Part shown: piece after piece, positions 1 through 10,947 of the stretch | How the letters are laid out: the number at the start of each line of letters is the position of its first letter | Position numbering within the stretch: the first letter of the stretch is position 1 | Assembly (NCBI GenBank): GCA_004335635.1 | Contig: QAXH01003935.1 | Coordinates: 1 to 35,396 of the forward strand | From: Chloromonas sp. AAM2 | Lineage: Eukaryota; Chlorophyta; Chlorophyceae; Chlamydomonadales; Chlamydomonadaceae | Length of the DNA: 35,396 nt | Direction: 5' to 3' | Made by a program: the position numbers and the translations under genes | The notes under the pieces: generated by a model | The model's database searches: none | The model's input: only the letters and a program-made list of their open reading frames with translations | What the model was told of the DNA's origin: nothing

Positions 1-2
1 GG

Positions 3-3000
3 TCAGGCTGGACTGCAACGGTGGCCAGGAAAGGGCGCGAATGTCCATGACACGCGTGTATGCTCATGACCGAGCTGCATGCCTGCATTCATTGTGCACA
101 TGGGCTAGCATGAGGCAGTGCGCCGGGACGGCAAATTTGACAATGTGTTACAAACATACCACACTGCAACCTGCATTGTTTCTGTCATGTAACGGTGCCT
201 TGGTAGTACAGTTGCGTAAGGCGTTGATAGCCCGGCTGTTATGACTCAGTGATCATGCCTGCATGTGCATGGTGCGTATGTATGTGGTTGAAGTTTGTAT
301 GCCGACATGGTCAGACCATGATGGAAGTGCATGCCTGCATGCCCGTCCACAGCCTTCACCTGCTGCATTACGATGCAACGCGCCAGGGCGGCAAACAGCC
401 TAGGGTGTCGATGGCGTGCGGTGGTGAACGACCAGACCAGATCGCACGCCGCAAGAGCTGGCATGGCCTGCGCGCATGATATGATTAGTGTCATGTTGCT
501 CAGTGCATCATCACGGCTCAGTGCATTGCTGCCAGTATCAGATTTGTTTCACAACATGATCACATGTCAGTCACCTGTCAGTCACCTGTATACTGAACCC
601 GCCACAGCAATGCCGCAATGCTGACAAGTTCACACACCTGTGTATTGGCCGCACCACTCCCAGCACCAGTCTCTGCCACAATTGCCAACGCGCCGCTGCC
701 ACCACCACCACCGCCCCTTCCGTCAGCCCCCGTCACCACCAGGGCTCCGGCCGCTCTTGCCGTCTGCGCAGCCGCCAGTTCGGCTGCCCGCCTGCGCTTG
801 TGTGCTATCCTGCGCTCTCTGAAGGTCATGCGGGCGAGGGCCTCGTTAGTGGGCGCTGCCACAGCTCCTAAGGCGGAGGGCGCAGGGCAGAGGGCGATGG
901 CGCGCTCGGCGAGTGCGTTGTACATGCCTGGGTGGTAGACGGAGGCCGTGCACAGGGCCCAGGACATGCGGGATACCTCCTCGCCTGCATGCACAACACA
1001 AACGTGCTGTCGCACCGTCATTATCACCATTACCTGGAACCATTATGACCCGAATCTTGGATAATGGCAACCAAATCACAGACATAGCCTTGGGCCACCT
1101 ACTCGTATGCCAACACAGCCATGCAATCGATGACAAGTGGTCAAAGGTCATCAAGTTGGCATCTACTCCTTGTCACATCAGTGCAAGTGAATCAAGAGAA
1201 CTTCAAAGCAGCATCATCATTATCTTTGCCATCATCATCCTTGGCGTTGGATGATGCGCAACAAATTTGCTGAAGCTTCACAGCTGTTGCATGCCATATT
1301 CATAGCTGCTTGTTAGCGTCGGGTGTGTCTCAAGTACTGTTCAGCCTTAGGACTAGCTATCTACAGCCACGAACCAACATACAAACATGTGCCATCAAAC
1401 ACAGACACACGAAACAGAAGTGGACAACAACGTGATCTGCGCCAAACAGAGCCCACATCTAAGAGTCCCTTGCCAACGACACTGAGAGGATTGCAGACAA
1501 GAGAACAAACACCGCAATACCAGATCTCTTTCTTCGGCCACTCACCTGACATGGTGCGCACGACATGCAGTGCATGAGCGACCACATACGGCCACATGTG
1601 CTCAGCGGGCCTGCTGCGCTGTTGCTGCTGCTGCTGATGCCGCGCCCTGCCTGAATACACCGCCACTGAACCCTTGTCGCCATGCATCTTGTCATCAAGC
1701 ATGCCCTGGTCCCTGTTTGACTGGCCAGGCAGGGCGCCCATGCCCGGTGATCGCCGGTTTAGAGCTTGACTGCTCTCAAGGGTGTCCCCAAACATGACCT
1801 GAATTTCAAAACACCAGTCATGCCGCTTACTGCTTGCTGTGCTGCAGACCAAACAGTCTAAGCGCCGGATGACACCACACCAGCACAACAAATGTTTGCA
1901 TGACAGCCAGGCAGAGTAACCACATCACGGAGACAAAGATTACGGCTCAACCAGAGTCTGTGTCAGAACACTTGAGCTGTGGCCCAGACCTACATTGTAA
2001 AAAGCCCCTACTGCAGCCAAGACTTCACACCTGCTCAGGCAATCACCTCATCTAATCATCTGGCACATATGACACACCTGAAGTGTGGCCAGTGCCCATG
2101 CAAGATTGCTCGTGTCCGTCCCGGAGCACGCCTTGAGGGGCGCGAGTGCGCCCCCGCTCCTGGGCTGTGCTAGCAGCGCCGTCAGCAGCTGGGGCACAGT
2201 GCCGGGCGGGCTGTAGCCCAGCTTGGCGCACGCCCACACACAGCCAGCAAGCTCCCGGCCCTTGAGCTCATGCACATACTCGTGGAGAGACTGGGATGCC
2301 AATCTGAAGACACAACCAGAATATGCAGCCCTCAGAAATCCCCTGTGTTTGCCTGTTCTGCCTGACAACCAATCCCATCTTGCTCTTCTCATCCTCTGTG
2401 CGCATGCTCTCAGCATGCCAGTACCAATAAGCGCAGCGATGGCACAAACCAACAGGCATGCATGGACAGCGGTATGGCACATGGCAGTTCCCTTCAGCAG
2501 CTCAGTGACTGTTGGAGCGAAAATGATGATGACTAATCAAGTAACGAGTAGGCATGGGCACCCTTAACTGTGACGCTGGCACTGTGCCAGTTCATACCAA
2601 GTATCATCAAGTCCACACGCTCCCCATGTCACTCACCGCATGACAGTGTTTGCCCTGCGCTGCGCGTTATCCACATCCATGCGCAGCGCAGGCAGCTGCA
2701 CCATGAGCTGAGCCACATGGCGAGCGCGCATGTGACACCCATGCAGGTACAGCAGGGCTTCGGCCTCTGGCAGCGCACACAGTGAAGCGATCATGCGTGA
2801 CAACTCCAGCGCAGAGGGTCGGTTGAGCTGCGGACCTGAGGCTAGGTCGTGCCTTGCTAACGGCTGATGATGAGATGCATTGCGAGCCTGCTCTATGTCT
2901 GTTGGTGTTCCTTCACCCTTGAAGCCGATCTGGTGTGCCTGTGGCTGCGGTAGAGATAGTTTGTCCTGAGGTGATGCTGCATCAAAGGGAATGGCTTGTG

Positions 3001-3586
3001 CAACGCTACTGGCTGGCATGTGCGTTGCTGCATCACGTGTGTTGCTGGTAGAGTGATCATTACTGGTGTCCCTGGGAGGCTGGTGAGACTCGAGGCCATG
3101 GAGAGGAGATGATGGGTGCCCCGTCATGGCTGCATTTGAATGAGCTGTGTTGGTTGCAGGGCTGTTTTGAAACAGGCGAGGCATATGATCCTGCTGCGTG
3201 CTGTAGTGTTGCTTGGGTACGTATGTGTGGCCGGGAAGCCCGTCTGGCTGCATGTCCTGGGGTTGGAACATCCATGATGCCGGAAGAGAGAACGTGCTGC
3301 CTATGGGGCGGCACCAAATTGCATGATGGCGGAGGCTGGTCTGCTGGTGGCAATTCACTGAACGGCTAGGACTGGCGCCAGGCAGGCAAAGCTGAGAGAG
3401 CTGCAACGGCAGTGAGGATGGGTGCGGCCGGCAGAGTCTGAGTGGGCCACAGGCTGGCAGGCTGGACAGTGCTGCCAGTAGGGCTTGCATGGCTGGTGCT
3501 GGCGCCAGGGAAGGCCAGGCCGGGCCCAGCATGCTGGACAGAATCATGCTGCATTGCTGCAGCTGCAAGTGACGGCTGCTGGGCAT
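3..3586 (-). CDS. OPR (octotricopeptide repeat)-type organelle RNA-binding protein, 6-exon model
   Basis: Exons (5' to 3', minus strand): 3586-2637, 2303-2078, 1798-1546, 984-638, 467-360 and, tentatively, 74-3. All junctions are GT-AG and every phase matches, giving about 651 residues. ATG 3586 is preceded by an in-frame stop. Degenerate helical repeats of OPR style recur: ELAGCVWACAKLGY and TSNLAWALATL (exon 2), EEVSRMSWALCTASVYHPG (exon 4), AACDLVWSFTTARHRHPR (exon 5). Exon 4 also holds a basic stretch (RERRIAHKRRR) and a run of glycines near residues 565-575. OPR proteins are nuclear-encoded and act in chloroplast or mitochondrion on maturation, stability or translation of specific transcripts; the RNA target cannot be read from the sequence. 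The poorly conserved first 250 residues may include a transit peptide. No RAP domain was found. The last exon is short, so the gene may instead continue past the window edge. Confidence 0.72.
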
Positions 3587-4001
3587 AGGGGCTGGGTAGG
3601 AATCTCAACCACCCTCTGATGGGCGTTAGAGCTGCAGCCGGGCCTCGCTTTGTCAAGTTGCTGCCAGCATGTCATTCATTGCAGGGTTGCATTCATGGCA
3701 TGTTACAATGCACTGCAGGTGGTGAGAGCAAGTTGTTATACCTCATGTCAATCATGATATGGTGACTGTGCATGGTTGTTAGCAGAGATGGTGTGGCGCC
3801 GGAACCGGGCTGATCCGGGCAGTTAGCGGTCGTTAGGGCTCTCCCGGGTACGTAACCTCCGATTAGATTTCTGTCTCACTGCTGACTGCAGTGGTTTTGC
3901 CTTCTGCTGCCAGACCTGAGCGCGTGTTCGCCACGCAACGCCGCACATCACCAAATAGGTTGTTGTTCGCATCTTAGGGCTGCCAAGAACCTACAGACAG
4001 C
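3587..4001. promoter_or_regulatory. Divergent intergenic spacer between OPR and BPI/LBP genes
   Basis: This 415-bp stretch separates the two divergent start codons at 3586 (-) and 4002 (+), so it must hold both 5' UTRs and probably both promoters. I see no clear TATA box at a fixed distance from either start and no open frame of note. The sequence around 3790-3960 is slightly richer in CpG than the flanks. Confidence 0.4.
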
Positions 4002-7000
4002 ATGCCACGTTCAGCCGCGACGCTGCTGCTGATGGCCTGTTGGGTGGCATGCGTCGTGGCTGGACGTCCAGGACTTGGAGAGCTGCCATCTACTCATTTG
4101 CTGGGCCACTCAGCATTTAGGGCTTCGGACCTTCAGACAGCTCAGCACAGGCCTCTGTCAGTCCGCAGTGACCAAGTGCCAGGGATAGAACTCGCAGCTC
4201 GCCAGAAGCTATTTAACTATGCCACACAGCAAGGTCTGGATATTCTCAAGACCAAGATTCAGGACCTTGTCATTCCAGACGTGGCCAAATCCTTCAACCT
4301 ACCCATTGTGGGCGACTTTAAACTTCAGCTCTCAGCCATCAGGATAAACCAGTTCAATGCCTCGTCTCGTGAGGCCAGGCTCACCATTATGGATGAGAGG
4401 TTTGAGTTGTGGATCACCGAGGTGGAGGTGGCCTTGGTATTCGACTGGCACTGGGAGAAGCTGGGCATGCAGGTGCGCTTCACATGGCAAGCTTGAGTTA
4501 GCGGGCATGATTGTGATTTTGCAGTTGATGTGTTGCAGCCGATCTTGCAGTTTTGCTACCATTCGACTTCTCACCTGCATTTTGCTACCTTTGAAGACAA
4601 CACGTTTGTCTTGACGCATCCACCCACTATCATGCATGCCTTGACCCTCGATGCACCTTCTGCACAACGTCCGATGTTCCAACTCTGCCCAGTCAGACAC
4701 ACAAGCAGACCAAGGTCTACCAGCAAGTGTACCTCAATTTCATTATCATCTGGGAGCTGCCTCAGCCATTCTGAGACATTGTACACATCTGCATGGCAAG
4801 CACGTGCAGTGTCTAGCTGCAGTACTGTGGGTTGACTCATGAAGAGCCATGTAATGACGTGATAATGACGTGCCGCATTTTGTATTGCATATGCGTTTTT
4901 CAGGGCACTGGGTCGGGTGAGCTCGATCTCCATGGTGGCAGCATCGACTACCAGTTCCGAGTGACCACCTCTGACCAGGGCAAGCCGCACATCATGGTAG
5001 ACGAGGCGGGCAGCCGCTTCACGTCAGTGGACCTCAAGATCAGGTCTTTCTCAGCGGATTGGCTCTACCAGGTGAGCGAGAGTGCAAGACAAACTGACTA
5101 CAAACTGCAAGGGAGCCTCGGCCATATGGGGCAAATACATTGGCCACAAGCAAACCGTTGCCAAAGTACTGCAAAACGAGCAGGGAGTGCACGGCACAAG
5201 TATTGAGGGGGCCAACAGATTCCAGCTAAGTGTAAAAACATCTTCACACAGGTTTGTGAGGAAGTGTGCACAAAGTCGCTAGCCATGAGTTAATTGCAAG
5301 CTCCACATCGCAAGGAAGCCTGTGGCTTTTGGGGGCACAGCATTGCGGGCAAACAAGTGTGTGTCACGGCCTATGGCACATGTGGCACACAACACACACC
5401 ATACGGGCACAAGCAAAACATGGAAGTAGTGCAAAACGAGCCGATGGCATAGCAGAACTTGGGAGGCGCGCAATTCAATTGAATGGCAGGTGTGCTGGCG
5501 CAGGGTTACCTGCCCTTGGTCAACGCAATCAGTCTTCAAACACAACCTGATGAGGTCAAGTCAACCAGGGCATGCCATGACTTGGTCTTGCGCAAGCATG
5601 CTTTTGCTTGTCATGGGTGCAAGGGCTCTTGAGCTGATTATGTATGTTGCAATTTCGGTTCTCTCTTCAGGCGGTGATGAATCTCTTCAACGACCAGATC
5701 CAGAAGGCAGTGCAGAACGGCATCGCTGGCGCACTGCAGGTATGGGATTGGCCAACCATTGTGGCAGCTAGTCTTAAACTCGATACAATGAACGGGGATT
5801 GACTGGACAACTGTTCAATTACAGGAAATGCGTAACCTAGCATGATGGCCACGCATTGAATCATGGTGCCATCACTCTGCTTGACCTCTGCCAATCAGAT
5901 CTCACCCCCCTGAGGCCGCACTCACAAACTACGGTATCATCATTGGCGTCATACACCCTGACCAGCACTGTTCCCCCCCCCCTTTTCTTTCCACCATCAC
6001 TTGGACCTGCATGCTTGAACTCTGTTAGTTGGATTGACCGTCCTTCTGTGCACCAACGCGCGCGGACGAAATCCATTTCTTGCACCCATGCTGTTCTCTG
6101 TTCTCCTGACTCCACAGGGTGATGTCCCTGCGGGCCTCAACCGGGTGTTGGATACGCTGCCTACGCGTCTGGACGTCACCGGCCTGCCCTTCTCAACATC
6201 CTTTGAGTACTCAATCTTCACACTCACATACGTCATGGTCAAAGGTGAGGTCAACCACAGTGTGGCGTAGCAATCATCACAACTGGTTTGGTGATCAATA
6301 CGGCCACTGACAGTCAGCAAGCCCTGGCCAGGTGCACAGGTGTATTTACATGAGAGTGAGGCTATCACAACTGGTGTGTGTGGCCGGAGGCATCTACCAG
6401 GTCTGAACCATGTGGTTTACATTCTGCCGAGCATGGTGCTAAGGCCTGGCCTCATGCTAAACATTCAAGTTGCACGGCACTTCAGTCTGCTCATGCTTAC
6501 AAGAGTCACATTCAAATGGTTGATTGCGAAAGAAGTAGTCATGCGTGGAAGAAAAGAAGTGCAGCTCAACACCGCCTATGTTCCCAAGTATGCTGCAGTA
6601 TAATGGCAACCAGACACGTGCGGCTGTGCTTGCAGGATACGGGGAAGTTGAGTCAGACACAACACCCCATGTGACAGCAGGGGACAGCAACGCAGTCACA
6701 AGCATGTCAGCCACAGCAGAGGCAGCAACAGGCACAGCGGCACAGGCAGTACCTGAGACAGCGCCAGCTGGTGCTATGACAGGCAGGTCAGGGTCTGCCG
6801 GGCTTGCTGCCATGGCCCCCTGTCCCTTTGCCGCCACGCCCCTGCCACTGAGCTCTGAGCAGGTGGCGGCTGACGGCCACATGACCAGCATCTACCTGCA
6901 TGAGAGCGTGGCCAACTGCATGCTGTGGGGCCTATACCGCACGAACGCACTCAAGTGAGAGCGTGGGCACCAATGTTGTGGAAGTTGTCAGTTTTACTGT

Positions 7001-8940
7001 CTCGTCAGCTTCACAGGCCTGTCCGTCCAGATGCCCAGTTTACTTTCAAGTTTGCAAGAGGCATCCGGCCACAGTCACAACTCAGGGCACACAAGGGGCA
7101 TATCTACAAGGGCTGCCTATCATCATGAACCGCTAAAATCAACATGATGACCTGGCAGACTGACCCGACAGCACATTACAACCAGTATGCACTGACAACC
7201 AGCCGTGCAAGCATTGGACACACACTACTGCGCAAACTGTACATGCCGAAGCATTGACCATGCACCTTATTCTGCAATTTCGTGCGAACATGTTGATGCT
7301 TATGTTTCTAGCCACGTTTCCTGTTCAGGTATGACCTTGTTGACGGCGCTGTGCCCAAGCTCCACCTGACCACCGACCTCCTCGGCATGCTCATCCCCCA
7401 GCTGCCCAAGGCCTACCCGCACCAGCTGCTGCGCATCTACGTGGAGGCCTTGGAGGCGCCGCATGTGGCGTTCACAGCCGCAGGGGGCACCACGGGACAG
7501 GTAGGACAGGGACAAGTTGCACGGTGAGGTGGTGAAGGCACACACTGTGTGGCTGGCAGGGTGGTTAAGGCGTAGGGTGTGCATGACAAGATGATAGGCG
7601 GTGCCGACAGTCCTGAAAGGGCAGAAAGTTCCCAGAGAGACAATTGTCAGTTGGTAGTTAGTCTGGCATGGCGCAGTACACTCAGTACAGTATGCTGTGT
7701 ATGGGGCGTGGACTATGCACAATTTGAAGAGATAGCAAGGACTGCCTAGGCTGCAGACTGGGTGCATTTGCACACCAGAGGGGAAGAGGATTGCTCAGTT
7801 CACACCAGGTCAGCGTGGTTTGTTAGGTCAGGCATGTCACCATGGTTTGTCCTGGCACGTGCTCACCAGCAGCCTCTGTATTGTTTGTGCTTCCACCTGT
7901 TAAGTCCTTCGGCTCTTTGTTTGTGTGTTTTGTGCACGCACATCATATCTGTGACAAGATTCCCCGCACACAGATTTCATGCCCAAATCCCATGCCTCTT
8001 TGTCTTCTTTTTCAGGCGCCCTGTGCACACGCTGGGGTATGCCCATGTACCCACCTGCCACCTGCACTGGCATCCTGTGCATATGGCGTCTGGTATGAGT
8101 TCAATTAGCACAATTCCTGTCATATGAGTTTTATGCACACACTTGCAGTAGAGCGTTTTCAGATGTGTGCTTTGTTCAGGCTGTGTACCGCACATCCGTA
8201 TACGTTGCAAATGAGACGGAGGGCAACCCCAAGATCGTGACGCTGTCGGCCAACCTGACAGTCAAAGGCCAGGTGTGTGAATGCATCGCTGGGTGGCTTT
8301 GCATGCACGCTGTCCAGCATGCAGCTGTTGCAACAGCTAAGAATTGCCCAACTCTTGGCAAACAGCCTTGCACTTTTCTAACTGACTCACACGTGCTGCT
8401 ATGCATCAAGGCTCAGCTATCATCACTTTATGCTTTGAACATTTTCGGTACACATCACACATCATTCAACTCTATTGAGCAATACCAGCATAACAACACA
8501 CCAGTACAAGTATCATTGCTCATTTGTTGTGCAAGCCGGTAGACCCGACTGTGTAGCACACTTGCACAACTTGGTTTCCCTGTTCATGTGTTGCGTTTGA
8601 GCAATAGTTGTAACAACCTGTGCGATGCTCTGCACCGCAGCTGAATTTTGACTCGACAATTATCACCTCCGCCGAGGTGCACCACACCGTGGAGGAGTCG
8701 ACTCTTCCAGTCAGCGCTGCGCAGTGGGACAACACAGTGGCTTGGTTCATTCAAAATTATGCGGGCCTATACCCGCTGCAATTTTTGATCGATCATTTTG
8801 TCCAGACACCAGTAACGTCACTCGTATCGTTAGTGGACGCCAAAGCCAAGGCATACGACGGCTGGTTTGCGCTTTCTGGTGATGTACTGGTGCATCCCAA
8901 CCGACGCCGCATCATGATGGAAGGGGTGACTGCGCACTAA
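4002..8940 (+). CDS. BPI/LBP-family secreted lipid-binding protein, 8 exons
   Basis: Exons: 4002-4472, 4904-5071, 5671-5739, 6118-6244, 6636-6954, 7329-7500, 8180-8272, 8641-8940. All splice sites are GT-AG with matching phases, giving 572 residues and stop TAA 8938-8940. Residues 1-21 form a signal peptide (LLLMACWVACVVAG). The N-terminal barrel shows the BPI pattern: GIELAARQKLFNYATQQGLD, then IPDVAKSF, GSGELDLHGG, WLYQAVMNLFNDQIQKAVQ. The C-terminal half shows AMVFDAV-like elements LIPQLPKAYPHQ, then AVYRTSVYVANETEG and YDGWFALSGDVLVHP. The family binds lipopolysaccharide or other lipids in a boomerang of two barrels; plant members (LBR proteins) act extracellularly in LPS sensing. Here ligand and role are inferred only. 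Residues about 282-345 (exon 5) form an Ala/Thr/Ser-rich insert between the halves. No TGTAA signal was seen within 300 bp after the stop. Confidence 0.85.
5140..5447 (+). repeat. Imperfect repeat in BPI/LBP intron 2
   Basis: Two related segments near 5145-5185 and 5403-5445 share the pattern CACAAGCAAA, then about 13 variable bases, then GTGCAAAACGAGC or CTGCAAAACGAGC. They lie in the intron between exons 2 and 3. This looks like an old local duplication with no coding content. Confidence 0.4.
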
Positions 8941-9828
8941 CACGCAATGCATGTGCAGCTCAGAAGTTGGGCCATGCAGTCAGCAGTCAGCAGGACAAGG
9001 GTAGCATTGCAGCTACTGCTGTGTACCCCCTCCCTGTGCCCTCCTGCTTGGACTGCAACACAAACCCAGGACAAGGAACACTGGGAGATCCAAGCAACAC
9101 ACATATCTTGGGCACCAGCAAATGTATATCTTTGGCGCGGCCTTGGTGCTGGGAATGCAGCGCCATCCAGTTGTCCTGCCATCACCCTGTCGCCACACTG
9201 GCATGACATCCCCACCACCGTCCTGAAGTTGAAGGCACTTAGGATTCTCAATGACCGGATTGGGCTAGGGTCTCGTTCAGGGGCAGAGCTTTGAAGGGCA
9301 GTGGTTGCTGTCACAAATGGCTGCCCTTCTCTGGAGCAATGATGGGCGTCCACATGGCACTTGCCTGGACACCCTGGCTGGCGCTGGCAATGTCTGAGAA
9401 TTTGAGGTGACCGGAGTAGCAGCATTTGACTGGACTGTGTGGATGTTCTGCCAGCCCAAAGCATGTTGCAGAGCGCCTGCAGTTGGTCAAGAAGCACAGT
9501 GGCATGCAATGGCCTTGCGTTATTACATATGCACCTTGTGTCCACCTGCCAACGGATTTGGCTACTCCTCTTGTGGCTTCCTTGGGCAATTAGGGGCTTC
9601 GCATTTTGGCTGTTGCTGATGGGACATTGGCTAGAACCATGCGGATAGGCTAGGGCATGGTGTTGCAATGCAGACAGTACAGGTCAATGCATTGGGTCTT
9701 TGCTGCTTCTGCTGTTAGAGGCCTGGCTGGTCACCCCCTCCCGCCAACTGAAGGTTCGTGCAGGATGTCCAAGGAATGCAGTTTGAGAGCTGGACATTGA
9801 CATCCGCGCGTCCAGTCCCGGAACAAAA

Positions 9829-9858
9829 GAAGTTTGCCAGTTCTGGGACAATTTCCAA
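9829..9858 (+). repeat. Single copy of the TTTGCCAGTTCTGGGACA motif
   Basis: The sequence AAGTTTGCCAGTTCTGGGAC (from about 9829) matches the terminal inverted repeats of the MITE-like element at 13020-13270, including the A/G-rich run just before it (AAAAGAAG). No inverted partner was found nearby, so this may be a solo end or a broken copy. Confidence 0.55.
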
Positions 9859-10580
9859 AAACGCCACGGTGTGGGGCCTGGTAGACTGGGTGGCTCGGCG
9901 GGTTTTGCATTTGGTTTACATGGGCTGCACAAACAGGACATGCGCTTGGCCGAGCATCGTCTATATACTTTCACCACAGGATGTTGCTCTGCCAGTGTTG
10001 AAAATGCAAACTGCCAACAGGTACAGGGCAGGCTGTTGCTTGTTTGCATTCAAAAGCAACGTTTTGTTTTGAAGAAGCTGTTTTAAACAAGCATGCCAGC
10101 TCATGGCCCGGCAAGGGCCCTGGCTTGCCGGTCTGACCAGGAAGCTTCTTGTAGCCAAACGATTTACACCGCAAGATGTTCTTGGGAGACCTTGCTTGTA
10201 TGGTTTCTATTGACACGACTTTCACACGATGTTCTGACTGGTTCAGGCTGTGTTTGTAGTTGTGTTGACGCTCAAGACCACACCAGACTAGACTTTGCAC
10301 AGTTCTGACTGATTGCCATGTAGCAAAGCCACTGCAATGTGAAGCGCAGGAAGGGAGAGGGTATCAGGTACTCCCGTCTGGCAGCAGACGTTGCTCAGAT
10401 GTTGCTGCTGACAAGCTTGGCCACATCCTGTGGCAATGCACGGGCAGGCCAATCAGTCAACGTGCAAGAATAGGTCATGATAAACAGGCAAGAGCTCATC
10501 GTAAGAATTACTTGTTGCTGAACAACCATTGTGTGTGTCTACAACGCTCAGTATTAATCACAACAACAGAGTGTTAATGT

Positions 10581-10662
10581 TATGCAACTGTGATGCGATG
10601 CAATGCAACTGCGTGCAATGCAACTGTGATGTGATGCAATCCAAAAAATGTGATGCAACTGT
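10581..10662 (+). repeat. Imperfect tandem repeat, unit like TGATGCAATGCAACTG
   Basis: Repeats built from ATGCAACTGTGATG, GATGCAATGCAACT and GTGCAATGCAACTG are arranged head to tail in the spacer 3' of the co-chaperone gene. The units vary in length, as in a degenerate minisatellite. No gene overlaps it. Confidence 0.6.
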
Positions 10663-10947
10663 ATGTCATCACGTGCCGACCAGGTTTTGTGTCCATGCCT
10701 TGTCGTGGGTCCACGCAGCAAATCATGTGCGTGTATTGCGTATACTTGCTTTGGGTAGGTCTGCCTGGCAATGGCACCATCTGCCGCTGGGAGCACATGA
10801 CTCCCCGTGAGGGATGAACACACTGCCACTTGCACGGAACACACTGGCCTGCACAATGTAGGAGGTCAAGTAATCAGCAATTCGAGCAACTGCGGGATCT
10901 GACAGTCCACAGTACCCTGGCCTTGCCAACAGCAGAACCCTGTTCCA

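Larger units (their letters stand above)
8941..10947. other. Convergent intergenic region without a recognised gene
   Basis: About 2 kb between the 3' ends of the BPI/LBP gene (+) and the co-chaperone gene (-). It should contain both 3' UTRs. I recognise no conserved protein. A minus-strand frame of 243 codons (8937-9668) has no recognisable motif. A copy of the TTTGCCAGTTCTGGGACA motif occurs at 9831-9850, and a short tandem repeat at 10581-10662. Confidence 0.5.

Noticed and set aside
7762..8127. 121-codon plus-strand frame in the BPI/LBP region
   Set aside because: It lies fully in the intron between exons 6 and 7 and shows no similarity to the family.
8937..9668. 243-codon open frame on the minus strand
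   Set aside because: No recognisable motif, biased toward Cys/Ser/His as in random frames of this DNA, and overlaps the stop and 3' UTR of the BPI/LBP gene. Its length is somewhat unusual, but nothing else supports coding.
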